64,000 bases of DNA from Ampelocalamus luodianensis (Eukaryota; Streptophyta; Magnoliopsida; Poales; Poaceae), in the NCBI GenBank assembly GCA_036346255.1, contig CM070622.1:26376751-26440750 (forward strand), given 5' to 3'. Below, one piece after another: positions 22,766 through 35,516 of the stretch. The position numbers and the translations under genes were made by a program. The notes below the pieces were generated by a model. It was given only the letters and a program-made list of their open reading frames with translations. It did not search any database and was not told where the DNA came from. Each line of letters opens with the position of its first letter. Positions within the stretch are counted from its first letter, which is position 1.

Positions 22766-24075
22766 ATCACGTTACTGTGGGTTAAGTAGTATGGCGAAGT
22801 AATTAGAGAGTCTTAGGGAAAATTATTTTCAAGATAATATATTTTAAAGCTTAAGTATGACATCTTTTATTTCTTATCCTCCTTAATGTCAATTCTTGCC
22901 CAACTTTACTGTTGGTGTTTCCCAAAGTGAATTGTTTTCTTATCTCGTTTTTGTCTATAGATGAGCGGGTGGTACTTGGTCAAGGAGACAGGCGGAGGAT
23001 GTTGATGGGTTTCAGTTTCTTTGCGGGACATGATGTGGCGACCAATTTCACCTACCGAGTCGCCATCTATCGACGAGGCGAGGCCAGGGATGGAGGAATA
23101 TCGTGCCTTCATCAACGTTATCGCTAGGCATGTAGCGGCGATCTTCCCTCACGTGTCCAAGCACTTGCCACCTCGAGGCTATGGCGGTTCGGGAAGGCGC
23201 AAGTAGGATGATGAGCCTTCTTCGTCATGATTTGACAATTGTCTCAACCCCTATGACCACTTCCCGAATCAGGTCCTACCTCAAAGTGAGCATGTTCGAT
23301 GAGATCTGATTTGGCGAAGACCCCAGTGCGGCGATTGGCGAGGATGGTCGCATCATGGACCAAGTCCATCATTGCATTGTGAGGAGTTGTGGGAAACTCG
23401 GCATCGCCTTAATGAGGCCTAGGAGTACCTGTTACTTGGAGTCAACATGAACCGCGTTCCTCGTGACGTGCTTTATGGTGATAACGAGACCTCTCCATTC
23501 TTCTGCTTGCACCACCTCTTTACCGACTTCCAGGAGTGGCCGGGTGCGTGCCTGTTTATGGACAAGTGCGTCAAGCCCGAATGACTGCAGGTTTTCCTCG
23601 CACTCTGCGGACTGCACCTCCTGGAGGTCACGAGCCACTTCTAGGATCTCGGGCGTCTTATTAGTCCTTTGGATCCTGTTAACACGGGTTCCCACGGAGC
23701 TCATCTTTTGAATGAGTTTCGGTGAACTTTAACAGGATCTTTATGCTAGTACTTGACGATGAATCCTCGTGGATAGGTGTCTTGAGTTTAGTAGTTGCCC
23801 TTAAATAAAATGCATGTAATAGAGGCGTAGTATTTTGTCACAGTATGTAAGTTTGACTTTTGGGGTTGTAATATGATCTTTATGGCCGACTCTTATATGG
23901 ATCTGAAACCAAATCTCTTTTGTTGTTTATATAAAGTTTAGGTTTTGATGTTGATTTGAATGCATGGCATAACATGACGCATCATATGTATAGTGTTTGT
24001 TTCTTTCCTAATTTCAATCTTGTTTGTGTTTTGCAGTATATCACAGTTATGTTGTTAACCATGGTGTGTTAGAGG
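22766..24075 (+). pseudogene. Leader and possible orf0-like region of element 2
   Basis: From the ATG at 22961 several short open stretches in different frames suggest a decayed protein: PSIDEARPGMEEYRAFINVI near 23060 and FCLHHLFTDFQEWPGACLFM near 23510. It takes the place of the extra ORF of element 1, though clear similarity is not seen. 23710-24075 looks non-coding. Confidence 0.4.
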
Positions 24076-25110
24076 ATGACGGGACCTACTACTCGTCGCA
24101 AGCGCAACAAGGGAAGGGCATGTCGACTCCGTGCCCCATTCTCGGGGAGCGGCCCGAACCTTCCGACTCTCGAGTCCGCATGGTGGTCCCCGGAAGAGGA
24201 GCTTCCTCCACCACCTTCTATGGCGATGTGCTCATGCAAATCGGCGCAATCGAATGGACAAAGCAGCATCTTGGAGGCGGTGCACGCAAACACTTCTTCC
24301 CTGTTGCACCGGCCGTCGAGCGCGAGAGGTCACCATGTGCGAGGCGGTCTTGCGACTTCGTGGACTAACCCGCCGATGTTCTCTAGCTCTCAAGATCCCA
24401 TGGGAGCGGAGGATTGGCGGACCATTGAGAAGAAGCTACTAATTGCTCAATGTTCCGAGAGGAAAAGGTTCTTTTGCGATTATCAACTTGATGGGCGGCT
24501 AGCATATGGTGGGATAATCTTCTTGCCATTCGACTGCTGGACATGTCCTACTTAGGATGAGTTCGTGGAGGCTTTTCGTGAATCCCATATTCTGAAGGAG
24601 TCATGATGATCAAGCAACGAGAATTCCTCGCTCTCAAGCAAGGGCGAAAATCTGTGGCCGAGTATACGCACGAGTTCAACTTCCTGCCGATATGCCGGAT
24701 GATGTTTCGACGACCCGTCGTCGGCCGGTTCTTGAATGGGCTATCTGAAGAATTGCGAATGGTCGTAGCTTTGCATGACTTCCGAATTTTCCCATCTTGT
24801 CAACAAGGCTATTGTGGCGAAAGTAAGAAGCAAGGCCTTGGAGGAGTCACATAGCGGCAGAGGACTACTCGGTTCATTCCTAGTGGCGGTTCGCGCGGCC
24901 TCGCATGTGGGTGCCTAGACCACCACGGGCACCACTCCATTTTCCCCAAGGCCGGCGATGTTTGCCTCGTCCATCCTCTTCCACTAATCAATCAAGACCT
25001 AGTGGAAACCGCCACCATCTGTTATTCTTGTCGGTAGGAGTTATATGCTACCATTGTGGGCGCCGGGCATTTCGCGTCGGTGCTATGCCAGGCGCAAGGA
25101 TACCACCTAT
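24076..25110 (+). pseudogene. gag of Ty3 element 2 (disrupted)
   Basis: It opens MTGPTTRRKRN at 24076. Later segments resemble the capsid core of element 1 (PPMFSSSQDPMGAEDW, then SVAEYTHEFNFL near 24655). A decayed zinc knuckle, CYHCGRRAF, lies near 25050 with its third and fourth ligands out of register. Several frame changes break it. Confidence 0.7.
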
Positions 25111-25229
25111 TTCACCTTCCCGGCTATTGTGCGTTACGCACACCTTCCCGACCGTGGTCAAGCGACCTGTTCGGTTCGAGTCGCGTGAATCGATTCTCTT
25201 TGAGAAGCAGTGTCCTCTGAAGTTGTTCT

Positions 25230-28200
25230 TGGTATGCTCTAGTTAATTTCAAAGACTTGCATTTGTTTTTATTTGATTCTAGAGCATCCCATTCATTTGT
25301 TAGTAGGCGGTTGCTACTCAACATCGATTAATTGTGCATCATCTTTATCCACCTCATGTCATTCACTCACGGGATGCGTCTTTATGACAAATCAAGTCTG
25401 CAGTAATGTCAATATAAATATTGAAGGGTAGACTTTTGGTGATTGATTGTGATAGATTCTAAAGGGTTGGATGTTATTTTAGGAATGGATTGGTTATCCA
25501 AGAACCTTGGGCAAATTAATTGTGCTCACAAATCCATTTCTTTAACTAATGAAAGCGGCACTTCAGTCGTTTTTCAATCCAGGACAGTGAGTTCTCATCT
25601 GTGTGCTCACCAAGTTGATACTACTCCTTCCTTGGAGTTAGTACCAATTGTCTGTGAATATGTTGATGTCTTTCCTGAAGACCTTCCCGGTTTGCCACGG
25701 ATCGGGAAGTGGAATTTGTAATTGAACTAGTTCTGAGGCTGCTCCTATATCCGAGAGTCCTTATCGCATGCACGCCAATGAGTTGGTTGAATTAAAGACA
25801 CAACTTGGAGAATTACTTGACAAAGGATTTATTAGACCAAGTTCCTTACCTTGGGATGCCCGCAATCTTTGTCAAAAGAAGGACAACACTTTGCGGATGT
25901 GTGTATATTACCGTCCAGTTAAATGAGGTCACTATCAAGAACAAGTATCCTTTGCCTCGAATTGATGATCTTTTTGATCGGTTGGTTGGTGCAGAGTCTT
26001 TTCAAAGATTGATTTGCGATCGGGCTATCATCAAATCAAGGTTAGAGTGAGGACATTCCTAAAACAGCTTTCTCTACTCGTTATGGTTTATGCAGTACCT
26101 TTGTCATGTCCTTTGGTGCGACCAATGCTCCACTTATTTCATGAACCTTATGAATTCGGTGTTCATGGATTTCTTGGATAAGTTCGTTGTCGTGTTCATT
26201 GTGACATCCTTATTTATTCCAAGTCGATAAGGACCATGAACAACATTTGAGACTTGTCTTGAAACACTTCATTCGGCATCATTGTATGCTAAGTTTAGCA
26301 AGTGTGCTTTACGGCTCGGAGAAGTTGCATTTACGGGACATGTGTTATCCGAAGGAGGTATCATTGTTGATCCAAGCAAGGTACAAGATGTACTAGATTG
26401 GAAGCCTCCAGTGTCCACGAGATCAGAAGTTTTCTTGGACTTGCGGGTTATTCCGTAGGTTCATTGAAATTTTTCCAAAATTGCTAGACCTTTGACTCAC
26501 TTTTGCGAGAAGAGAAGAAATTTGAATGGTCACTAAGTGTGAGGAGAGTTTTTGACTTTTGAGAACTCTCTTGACTAAAGCTCCAGTTCTCACTCTTAGG
26601 ATATTCATAAGACCTTTGACATTTCTTTGCGATGCATCTCGCCATGGGCTTGGTTGTGTGCTTATGCAAGAAGGTCGAGTTGTGGCATATGCATCGAGCG
26701 ATTCGTCCTCATGAAGTTAATTATCCTACTCATGATTTGGAATTGGCTCTGCTGTAGTCCATGCATTGAAGATTTGGCGACATTACCTTCTCGTGTCGTT
26801 GTGAGATCTATCACGATCATAAAGCCTAAAGTACATATTCACTCAATCTGATTTGAATATGAGACAAAGAAGATGGCTTGAATTGATCAAGGACTACGAC
26901 ATGGTATTCATTATCACCATGTAAGGCCAATGTTGTGGCGATGCTTTAGCGAGAAGTCACAGTGCAAGCGCATGTTCTCCTACTGCGACCAGGACTTGTG
27001 TGCTGATTTTGATTACCTAAGTCTTGAATTGGTGAAAGAAGGTTTTCTCAACGCATTGCAAGTAAAGCCTACATTAGAATCTCAGATTCTTGAGGCCCGA
27101 AAGCGATGCCGAGGTGGCGAAATTAAGGAAAACTTGAAGGCGGGTAAAGCCAGCGAGTTTTACGAAGATGATCGCGGTATGATTCGATATCATAACCGTT
27201 TGGTGGTACCTCTGAGATCCTCAGGCCAAGAGTATAATTTTGAGAGAGGCTCATAATTCCAAGTTTTCTTTACATCCGGAAGTACCAAGATGTATCAGAT
27301 TTGAAGAAAACATTTTGGTGGAGCCAAATGAAGAGGCAAATTGCTCGGTATGTTCTTTGAATCGATATACGCCAAAGGGTTAAAGCTGAACATCTAAAGC
27401 CAGTGGTACTCTTCAACCTTTGCCTATTCCACGGTGGAAGTGGGAAGAGATCGGTATGGATTTTGTTACTGGTCTTCCCAAAACTTCCAATGGGTCGATG
27501 CCATTTGGGTAATCATCGACCGTTTGACAAAGTGGCTCATTTATTCTGTCAAAACCATCTTGATGTGAGCGACTGTGAGCTTTATATTGCTAGAATTGTT
27601 TGTCTTCATGGTGTTCCCAAGGTTATTGTTTCAGTGTGGCCTCGGTTTACTTCCCATTTTTGGAATTGTCTTCATCGGGCTATTGGGCCAGAGCTCTCCT
27701 TGATGCTACTTATCATCCTCAAACTAGTGGTCAAGCGAGAGAGTGAATCAAGTAATGAAAGATCTTCTTGAGCCTATGTGCTATCTTATAGCAAGGACTG
27801 GGAGAAATCTTTGCCATATGTGGAATTTTCCTACAATAATAGCTACCAAGCAAGTATTCAAATGTCACCTTTTGAAGCCTTGTATGGGAGAGCTTGTGGA
27901 CCCCATTGAATTGGTCAAAGTGCGGTGAAAGATCATTCTATGGTCCGGACTTGGTAAAGGAAGCGAGAAGAGCAAGTTAAATCGATTCGAGATTGTTTGA
28001 AAACTCGATCTCGTCGGAAGAGCTATCTTTGATCGTCGTCGTCGTGAATTAAGCTTTGAGGTAGATGACCATGTCTATCTTAAAGTGTCACCCATGAAGG
28101 GTACTCATCGTTTCGAGTAAAGGAAGCTCGCACCTCATTATATCGGACCTTTCCGAATCATTGCAAAGCGGAGGTGTAGCTTATCAACTAGAACTACCTG

Positions 28201-28473
28201 AATCACTCTCTGCAGTGCATGATACTTTTCATGTATCTCAATTGAAGAAATACCTTCGTGTTCCTATTGAGGCAAGCGCTATGAGCATCTTGATCTCCAA
28301 CTGACCTTTCTATCAAGAACAACGATGCGTATCCTCGACACAATGGAGCAGGACAAGAAATCGTCTTTGTCAAGTTCTTGAAAATTCAGTGGGCTAATCA
28401 TTATGAAGATGAAGCCACTTGGGAGCGTGAAGATCTGATGCCGATTGAGCACCCCCATCTTTTTGTTGTTTAG
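25230..28473 (+). pseudogene. pol of Ty3 element 2 (disrupted, protease motif altered)
   Basis: The protease motif near 25275 reads FDSRASHSFV instead of DSGAS. LDVILGMDWLSKNLGQINC follows at about 25458-25514, then RT fragments (25760-26350), RNase H (26600-26960, with DLELAL-like and HYHH-like remnants), integrase (27250-27900, with SVWPRFTSHFWNCLHRAIG near 27640) and a chromodomain-like tail with WANHYEDEATWERED at about 28390-28435. It ends in a stop at 28473. Many short indels separate segments that are otherwise well kept, so the decay may be partly sequencing error. Confidence 0.8.
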
Positions 28474-28690
28474 AATTTTCCTTTGAATCAAGAAAGGAAA
28501 GTTTAAACAAAGCAATGTAAACCAAGATGTAATAATAACACTATGTTATTATGTAAAGTTCTTCTCTGTTATCTTTAAGAAATCAAGACAGGATGTTGAA
28601 CTTCCTTATAAATCATTTCAATTTCACTTCTTCCTAACCTTTAACTTGTTCCAAATCTCGAGGGCGAGATTTTCTTAAGAGAAGTAGGTT
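28474..28690 (+). other. 3' untranslated part and polypurine tract, element 2
   Basis: A/T-rich DNA ends in TTAAGAGAAGTAGGTT directly before the TGTAATGACC start of the right LTR. The purine run acts as plus-strand primer. Confidence 0.6.
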
Positions 28691-28820
28691 TGTAATGACC
28701 CAAGTTTATAAACAAGATCTTGAAATGCTTTATGAGCAGTAATGAGGTCTTTATTCATAGCATTACTTTTTATTTTTACGATTTGGGCGTATGTTACAAA
28801 TTAAAAACCTTCATTTTTAG
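28691..28820 (+). repeat. 3' LTR of element 2, first part
   Basis: It matches 18454-18585 and ends at TTTAG, where the inner element is inserted. Confidence 0.85.
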
Positions 28821-31263
28821 TGTAATACCCGAACGCTTTAGAGATAGAACGAATTTGTCTCTGGGTATTACGAAAAAATAACCCTTTTGAGGGCTGTGCA
28901 TAATTATATGAAGGGGATACATAAAAGCAGAATATTTTAGAGTTTTTAAGGAGGTTCAGTGCAGCCAAGATAAAAGATCGTGGGAGAGTGGAATCTAGAA
29001 ACCCTATCTTTTCTTCTTCTTTTTCCTCTCGGCCTGCCACATTTTATCTTTCTCCGAGCGTGCGCCTTGCAGTTCGGCGGTGTCATGCGCATTTTCTCCA
29101 ACGCTGGGCGCTTGCCGGTGTGAAGGACTCGGCCGTGGGCGCTGCGCGTGCTTGGCCGGCGGTTGGGCTGCTGCCGTGTACGCGCCGTCGTGCGTGCGTG
29201 GTGGTAAGCCGTCATTGTTTGCACATCGGTGGCTGCCCATTAAGGGTTCTTTCTGCTTGCGCTGCATTTGCATGTGCCGCGTGCTATTCTGCCGATCTGC
29301 TTGCGTTTGGTGAGTTTCAGCCATCCATTGTAGTCGCGTGGGACTTTTGCCTATTGTCTTTATTGTTTATGTGTTAGGTGAATGGTACTTTAGTATTTAA
29401 CTAGTTTTGACCTCCTAACTAGTGTTGCATGCATTTACGTAATTGAACCGTAAGGAGAGAGGTGGACTAGTCTTTGCATCGATTGAATATTTTATTGGGA
29501 TGGTTAGAGATGCATGGCTATGAATATTTAATTGCTATGATTATTTAATTGGTGTACTACAAGGATTAGTTAATGGGAGATGATTTACATGCCATATCTT
29601 TGCTAGTGAAACGAGCAAACATGTGAATATTTAATTGGATTAGTAGGGGAGAGATTAATTAAATAATGCTAATTAGTAGTTAACTAGTTTAGCGTAGCAT
29701 TGTATACATGAATGCATGTTTAAATAGTAAAGACGAGTCATTAGCTAGTTAGTGCTGCATGTTTTATTAGCATGTTTTACTCAAGGAGATATAGAATGGT
29801 AGATTGGTTTAGTCTGTTGTTCTGTTGTACGATTTATTAGGGTAACTTAATGGCGAATTTTGGGAATATCATCTACTAGTTAATTGTAGATAATTTCTTT
29901 ATCTTTCCATAGAGTATTTAATCTTGTTGAGCGGACGAGTAATTTTCAACTTATGAATTTAATAAGACCCGCTGTCTAGAAGGTAACAAATTGGTCTTCT
30001 GGGATAAAAACATAGGGGTTAGATGGTTTAATTAGAAGTCATGGTAATCTAAGAAAAGGTGGAGAATTTTGTGTAGATTCCATAATGGGGTGGTTTGCCA
30101 TGATCGACTTGTAAGTCAAAAGTTACGCCATTTTTATTACCAGGACAGCAAGGGGTGATTGTTTGGTATTGGGGAAGCGTTACGGATTTGGGGGACGTAT
30201 ATGAGCGATGTCAATTAATTGTTGTTCTTGTGATGCTGTAGCTTGTATTGAAACTTGAGTGTTTCTTGTAGGGAAACGTCGTGCTTGTTGCCATCTTCTA
30301 GCGAGACATGCGTGCGCAACTAGTAAAGGCAAGTGCATGGTGAAACGGCGATCAATGATTGATCTCTGTATTTCTTTATCGTTCATTACCATTATTGTTG
30401 TGCTTTTATTTGTATTTAATTGCAAGCAATGGAATGGTATGATTATATCTTGTTGATGAACATGAGGAAAATTGGATATGATGAATATGATGAAATTATG
30501 CATTTTTGCATTCATAAGCATCTTTGCATATGAGCAGTGATCATGATTGATCACAACTCCACGAGTGGAGGAGGTCCCGATCCTCGAGGAGGCGGGCTTG
30601 AGAGTGAACGTTGTCGCGACGTTCACTCATGCTATCTGCGATATCGCGAAAGAAGTGCATGTGGACATGTAGAGTAGAGTTGCATTGAGATATGAGATGA
30701 ATGTGTGTGAAAACAAAGAGAAGAGAATGGCATGAGAATATTAATAGAAGGACATGTGATGTTAATGAAGTTATTGAATATTGTTGATTTGTCATTGTTC
30801 GTTGTATATTGATGTATTTCTTTGAGTCATGGACTCACCTTTGCTCTTTTATTATTTTTAGGTGGTCGTTGAGGCGTCACGTTTGAGAGGACTAGAGCAC
30901 ATGGAATAGTTTCATACTTGAGCGCATGATTATTTTGCCATGAGAACCATTTGATTCATTATCACTGGACTACTCTTAGCACATGTTAGAGATTGATTAA
31001 GCTTAGATAATTGCTTTGGACTAGTCTAGTTTGCTCCAAGGTTTTGGGTTTGCTGGTTTGGTGTTGTTTTAGACTTATTGTCTTGTTATGCTTCCCTCGC
31101 TTGTTTATTCATGTTTGACCAGTCTTTATTCATGCTCTATTGTGACTCGTGGTTGGGTTTTATTAATGCTTTGGTTGCTGGAATTTCATAGTGTGTTGAT
31201 GAATACTAGTTGAAAGGGTAGTTTAGTGGCATTCCAGGCTCAGTGTTGGGCTAGGGTGTTACA
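28821..31263 (+). repeat. 5' LTR of the LARD-like element
   Basis: It is bounded by TGTAATACCC and GGTGTTACA and is followed by the primer site. A GC-rich island at 28990-29330 contains open frames that the other copy does not preserve, so they are not called as genes. Confidence 0.9.
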
Positions 31264-31265
31264 GT

Positions 31266-31277
31266 TGGTATCAGAGC
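31266..31277 (+). other. Primer-binding site of the LARD-like element
   Basis: TGGTATCAGAGC, the initiator tRNA-Met type site, two bases after the LTR end. Confidence 0.9.
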
Positions 31278-34200
31278 GGGCTTTAAGTCCGTGGTGAATA
31301 GATTAATAACTTAGAAAACCTAAAATTACTAAAATTTGTTTTATGGTTAGTAATACAATAAAATTTGCTAATGGTAAACTAATTTAAAATTTGACACACT
31401 AATGCACAATAGGTTAGAGAGTGGGGCGAATATCGCTTTTACCCTTCCGTTATGTTGTATACTGATGCATAATTTGATATTGACCTTTGAGCTTATTGTG
31501 TTTTATTGATTGTGGTTGATAGCTATGCTGAGAGGTAGAGTTCGTTGTTGTGGCCACAGGCATGGCCAGGTTATACCACCATCCGTGGTATGGGAATAGT
31601 GAATGGTTTTTCTCAGGTAATTTAGTTACCGAGGTTGGTGATGAGTTCTTTGGTTAAGTTGTTGTCTTTCTTGAGTTTGTATTTGGTTTTCTGGTGGTAG
31701 TTTCTTGTGGTTGATAAACTTTCTTCGGATAGTGGTTACAATGTAGCTGATTGGTCCATTGGTCTTTATTAGTTCCATAAAGTGATTGTCTGGTCTTCCG
31801 ACTTTTGATTTGTTGTTGTTTCTTATGAATGTCGTTAAATTAGCAAGATTGATCTTTTCATGAGGGTTCTGCCTTCCTTGTTGGGAAACAAGACTCATTT
31901 GTTTGCTTGGTATTTTGGATAACATAAGTTTTCTTTTGCAAGTTCTTTTGCATGTGAAAGCATTGACCCTATGTAATTTTTTTTTGGCATTTTTGAGTGT
32001 TCAAGCTGAATGCCTCCCTTTTATGAAAGAAAGAGTTAAAACCACTTTAGTGGTGTCTTGGTATGATTAAGTGAGATGTTGTAATTAAATAAATTAATGG
32101 ATATGGTATGGTTTATCAAGTTGGGTCTGTAGTGTGGTGCATAATCGATCTTAACCAGTATCCTTGGAAGTGAAGTTGATTAATTTGATGTTGTATTAGT
32201 ATAATTACGTGATAAATAGTGACTAAGAGTATATCCATACCTAATTGGAGTCAAAAGAGTTGTTATGGAACATTGATGAAATAGTTTGATCATTAAAATT
32301 GCCTAGTTTGCTAAACTTATTGGATTATTTGGTCTCAATGAATTAATCTAGGCTGGGAAGGAAAGTTGAGGAGATGTTAGATTATTGCCTTAGTGGATAT
32401 TAATCTTGGGGTTATCTTTTCTATAGATACTTGGTGATCACATATAGCTTCTAGATATATACACCTCTTACCATGATTAATTGTTGGATTTATGTACAAA
32501 AGATTGAGCAGTTGAGTATCAGGTGGATCTAGAATTTATGGGAGAAGTTATGGATAGTTCTTCTATATAGAATGATGGGATGAATTTGGTTTTAGTATTG
32601 TTGAGACTTTTGGTTGATGGAAGATTTCGATTCTTGAAGTTTTAGTGTGATTTTGCATCAAATTATGAACATGAGGTGGAGCGGTTGAATATGTGTTTGC
32701 AAATATTCATGTGACTTGGAAAGGAAAGAAGGTAGCATCGAGATTTTCCTGATGAAGCCGATTGATGGTAGCAATTGTTGTAGTGCAATTATTGTATATT
32801 GAAGATTGGTGTTGAGCATCACTAAGAATTGAACGATGGGATTTAATAGGTGACCTATGTTTACATAATGGTGGAATTGTCGGATAACAGTATGCCACTG
32901 AATGGAAAGGTTTTGGTATAACCTTTTAATTTGTATAGTAAATCTACTCAAGAATAAAGTGGTTGATGTAGTGAGGTTGTAAAGTTTTGGTGGACTCTCG
33001 ATTTGAGGACAGGATGATAAATTAGTATGAAACAATTTGATGGGTTTTTAGAGTCGTATAATGGAAGAGTAGACTATGACGATTTTTGTTAATAGTGTAT
33101 TATTACGGAGGTTAGTAAGATTGTTAGCAATGGATTATGAGTGTGTTGTTGATTTTTAAAGAAAGAAAGTAATTTGATCGTCATTCGTGGTATCGTTTAA
33201 ACGAAATGTCTGGAGTTTTGCTTCGTGAACTTTTGGAGTTCATGATTTATTGGGTAGATGAAATTGGTTTGAGCAAGTGGTGTGTTGGAAAACTTAATTG
33301 GTTCTTAAGCGATTCTTTTGATTTGGTCTTAAGAGCGCTTCTTGTTTGAGTTCGCAAAGTGACATTGTAATAAAAGAAAATTACTTTCTTTGTTAAAAAA
33401 AAAGTGAAGTAGAAGTATTTGAGATTGAAGTCAAGTTTTGTAATTCACAGTTTATTTGAAGTGTGTCTAACTTTCTGTTTTTGCCCATAAGAGTTTCTTG
33501 ATTTTCAAAAGTAATGTTTTATTCTTATTTGAGGTTTGATATTCTCTTTTTGTGGGACTTGTATGCCCTCAATTTTGTTTTCCGAGATCATTGCTATTTG
33601 ACTATTTATCTTGGTCGTGTGTTTACTGTGATTGGTAAACGTTTTCTGTGTGCTAATTTTTTTTTTGTTTCTTCTTTTGAGAAGGGAATAATGGATTTAT
33701 TTTACAAAACCTTATAGAGTGTATAGTGGTATGTGGTTAATAGTGGTTAAGAATATGATGTTATGAGAGCCTTGTGTTGCAAGTTAACTGAGGAGCATTG
33801 GAGGATGTATTAATTTCGTGATATAAATCTGGTAGAGAATTGGATCTAAAAAAGGGAATAATGGTTATTGGGCAAAACTGGTTATATTGTTACAACTAGT
33901 AGAACCAATAGTGAACTGTAATTCAAGAACCTTGGTTTATTTTTGAATATTCAAAAGTAGAATCTTGGTCAATTAGTTAGAGTATTGCGAATGTGTACGT
34001 GTATGTTGTGGTCGTGTAGGTGAAATGAAATGGTGTGGTTTAGTGAGTTCAAGATCGGTGAAGTTAATCGCTTTAGACAATTACTTGATTAGTGATGAAT
34101 ATTGATATTAATGACTGAGAATATTGTTTGGATTGTGGGAATTTTTTTTTGTCATCAAATCTTAGGATTACCTATCCAGTATACCATAAGTTCATTGTAG

Positions 34201-35516
34201 GAGTCTTAAGGGTTGAGTTTGGGCTTTGCATTTTTATGCTAGCATCTTAGTTGCTCATGATTAGGTTCCGAGAGTTATGGTGATCTTTGATAGAATCCTT
34301 TGGATGCAGTATATGAGAGTGTGTGATATGAATTTTGAGTTGATTATCCTTAAAGGATTGATGCGATGTGATTGTGGGTGAAATCTATATTGAGGTGCAT
34401 TGTAAACTATTTATCAAAGCAATTCCTTTCATAGAGGAGTGGACCAAAGTATCTTTTTGTGAGTTAGTAGAGTCCCTCTAGATGAGTGTGGCTGTTGCTT
34501 TCGGGTTGAGCATCTCTTTGAGTTTGTTGGTTAAGAGGAAGGAGGTAGTGGGATGAATTAGAATCTCATGGTTTAAGAGAAAGTTGAATTCTTAAAAGAA
34601 AGGTTGAGGAAAAAAAAATTTCCCTGAGAAGTGAAATACTCTCTTGGTTCTTGTTTGAGTTTGTGTTCTTGATGGATGCCATTTGCAAGTTGGGTTGGTT
34701 TTATGTTGGTGTATGAATGGTTCTTTCCGATTAAGAAAAGAAAGGAAATGGTTATTTTGGGCATTCAAATGATTTCGCTTTTGGCTTGTGGTGTTTATTT
34801 GCAAACTGTCTACATGGAAAGTGGAAATATTCTCGTGTTGAGTCTTCGATTTTGGTTTTGACTCTTTTAGAGGGGAGTTGGTAATGCGTGGTTGCGATGT
34901 GAATCTTTTGTTCTTTAGTTGGATTCTATTTGTAAAAGAGTTTGTTTAAAATGAGTTCTTTTGTGCGTCCCAGGTTAAAGGAGATGCTCCTTGTTAAGGT
35001 GAAGAGATCGATTAAGGAATGGAATAAGTGTGTCGTGTGCTACGTGCGGGTTGTGTGGATTTGGTACCAAAGGGAAGGTTGGCCCAAGATACATTTGTTT
35101 GTGGTAGTTGCGGGGGTTTTGGAAGATAGCATATCTCTAGAACCATCTCGAAGTTCGACGTGGGGTATACAACATTTTGTATGATCCGGTGCGAGAGAGT
35201 ACTTGAGAGACCTAGAGTGTGAGGTTTCGCTAGAGTTGTTAACCATCGAGTAAAAACCTCACCTTCGAGTCTCGTCCGTTGAGTGTACCGAAAAGGTCGG
35301 AGCGAGTGTTAAGGCACAAGGCGTTGGTTTACGTCAAGGTCTTTGTGCGCTTGATTCGAGAGAGAGGTGACTTGGGAGTTGGAGTCTCGCATGCGCGGCA
35401 ATATCAGAGTTGTTCACGTCGGATGCGTGTGATTTGTTGTTTAATTTGTGAGTGTGGTTGTTCTTTGGTAGAACGGCGAGTAGAATTCGGGTCGAATTAC
35501 ATTAAGAGGAGTAGAA
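31278..35516 (+). other. Interior of the LARD-like element, no genes seen
   Basis: A T- and G-rich, A-poor interior with only short ORFs (up to about 125 codons, on the minus strand, with no recognisable motif). The first bases after the primer site are purine-rich. ATGCTGAGAGGTAGAGTTCG near 31526 could be the relic of a gag start, but nothing after it is protein-like. A purine stretch (AAGAGGAGTAGAA) before 35517 serves as the polypurine tract. Confidence 0.6.

Noticed and set aside
28988..29377. 129-codon ORF in the LARD LTR
   Set aside because: The matching LTR at 35676-36081 changes frame within it, so the reading frame is not conserved.
32658..33035. 125-codon minus-strand ORF in the LARD interior
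   Set aside because: The biased A-poor composition leaves few stops on one strand. No motif or homology is visible.
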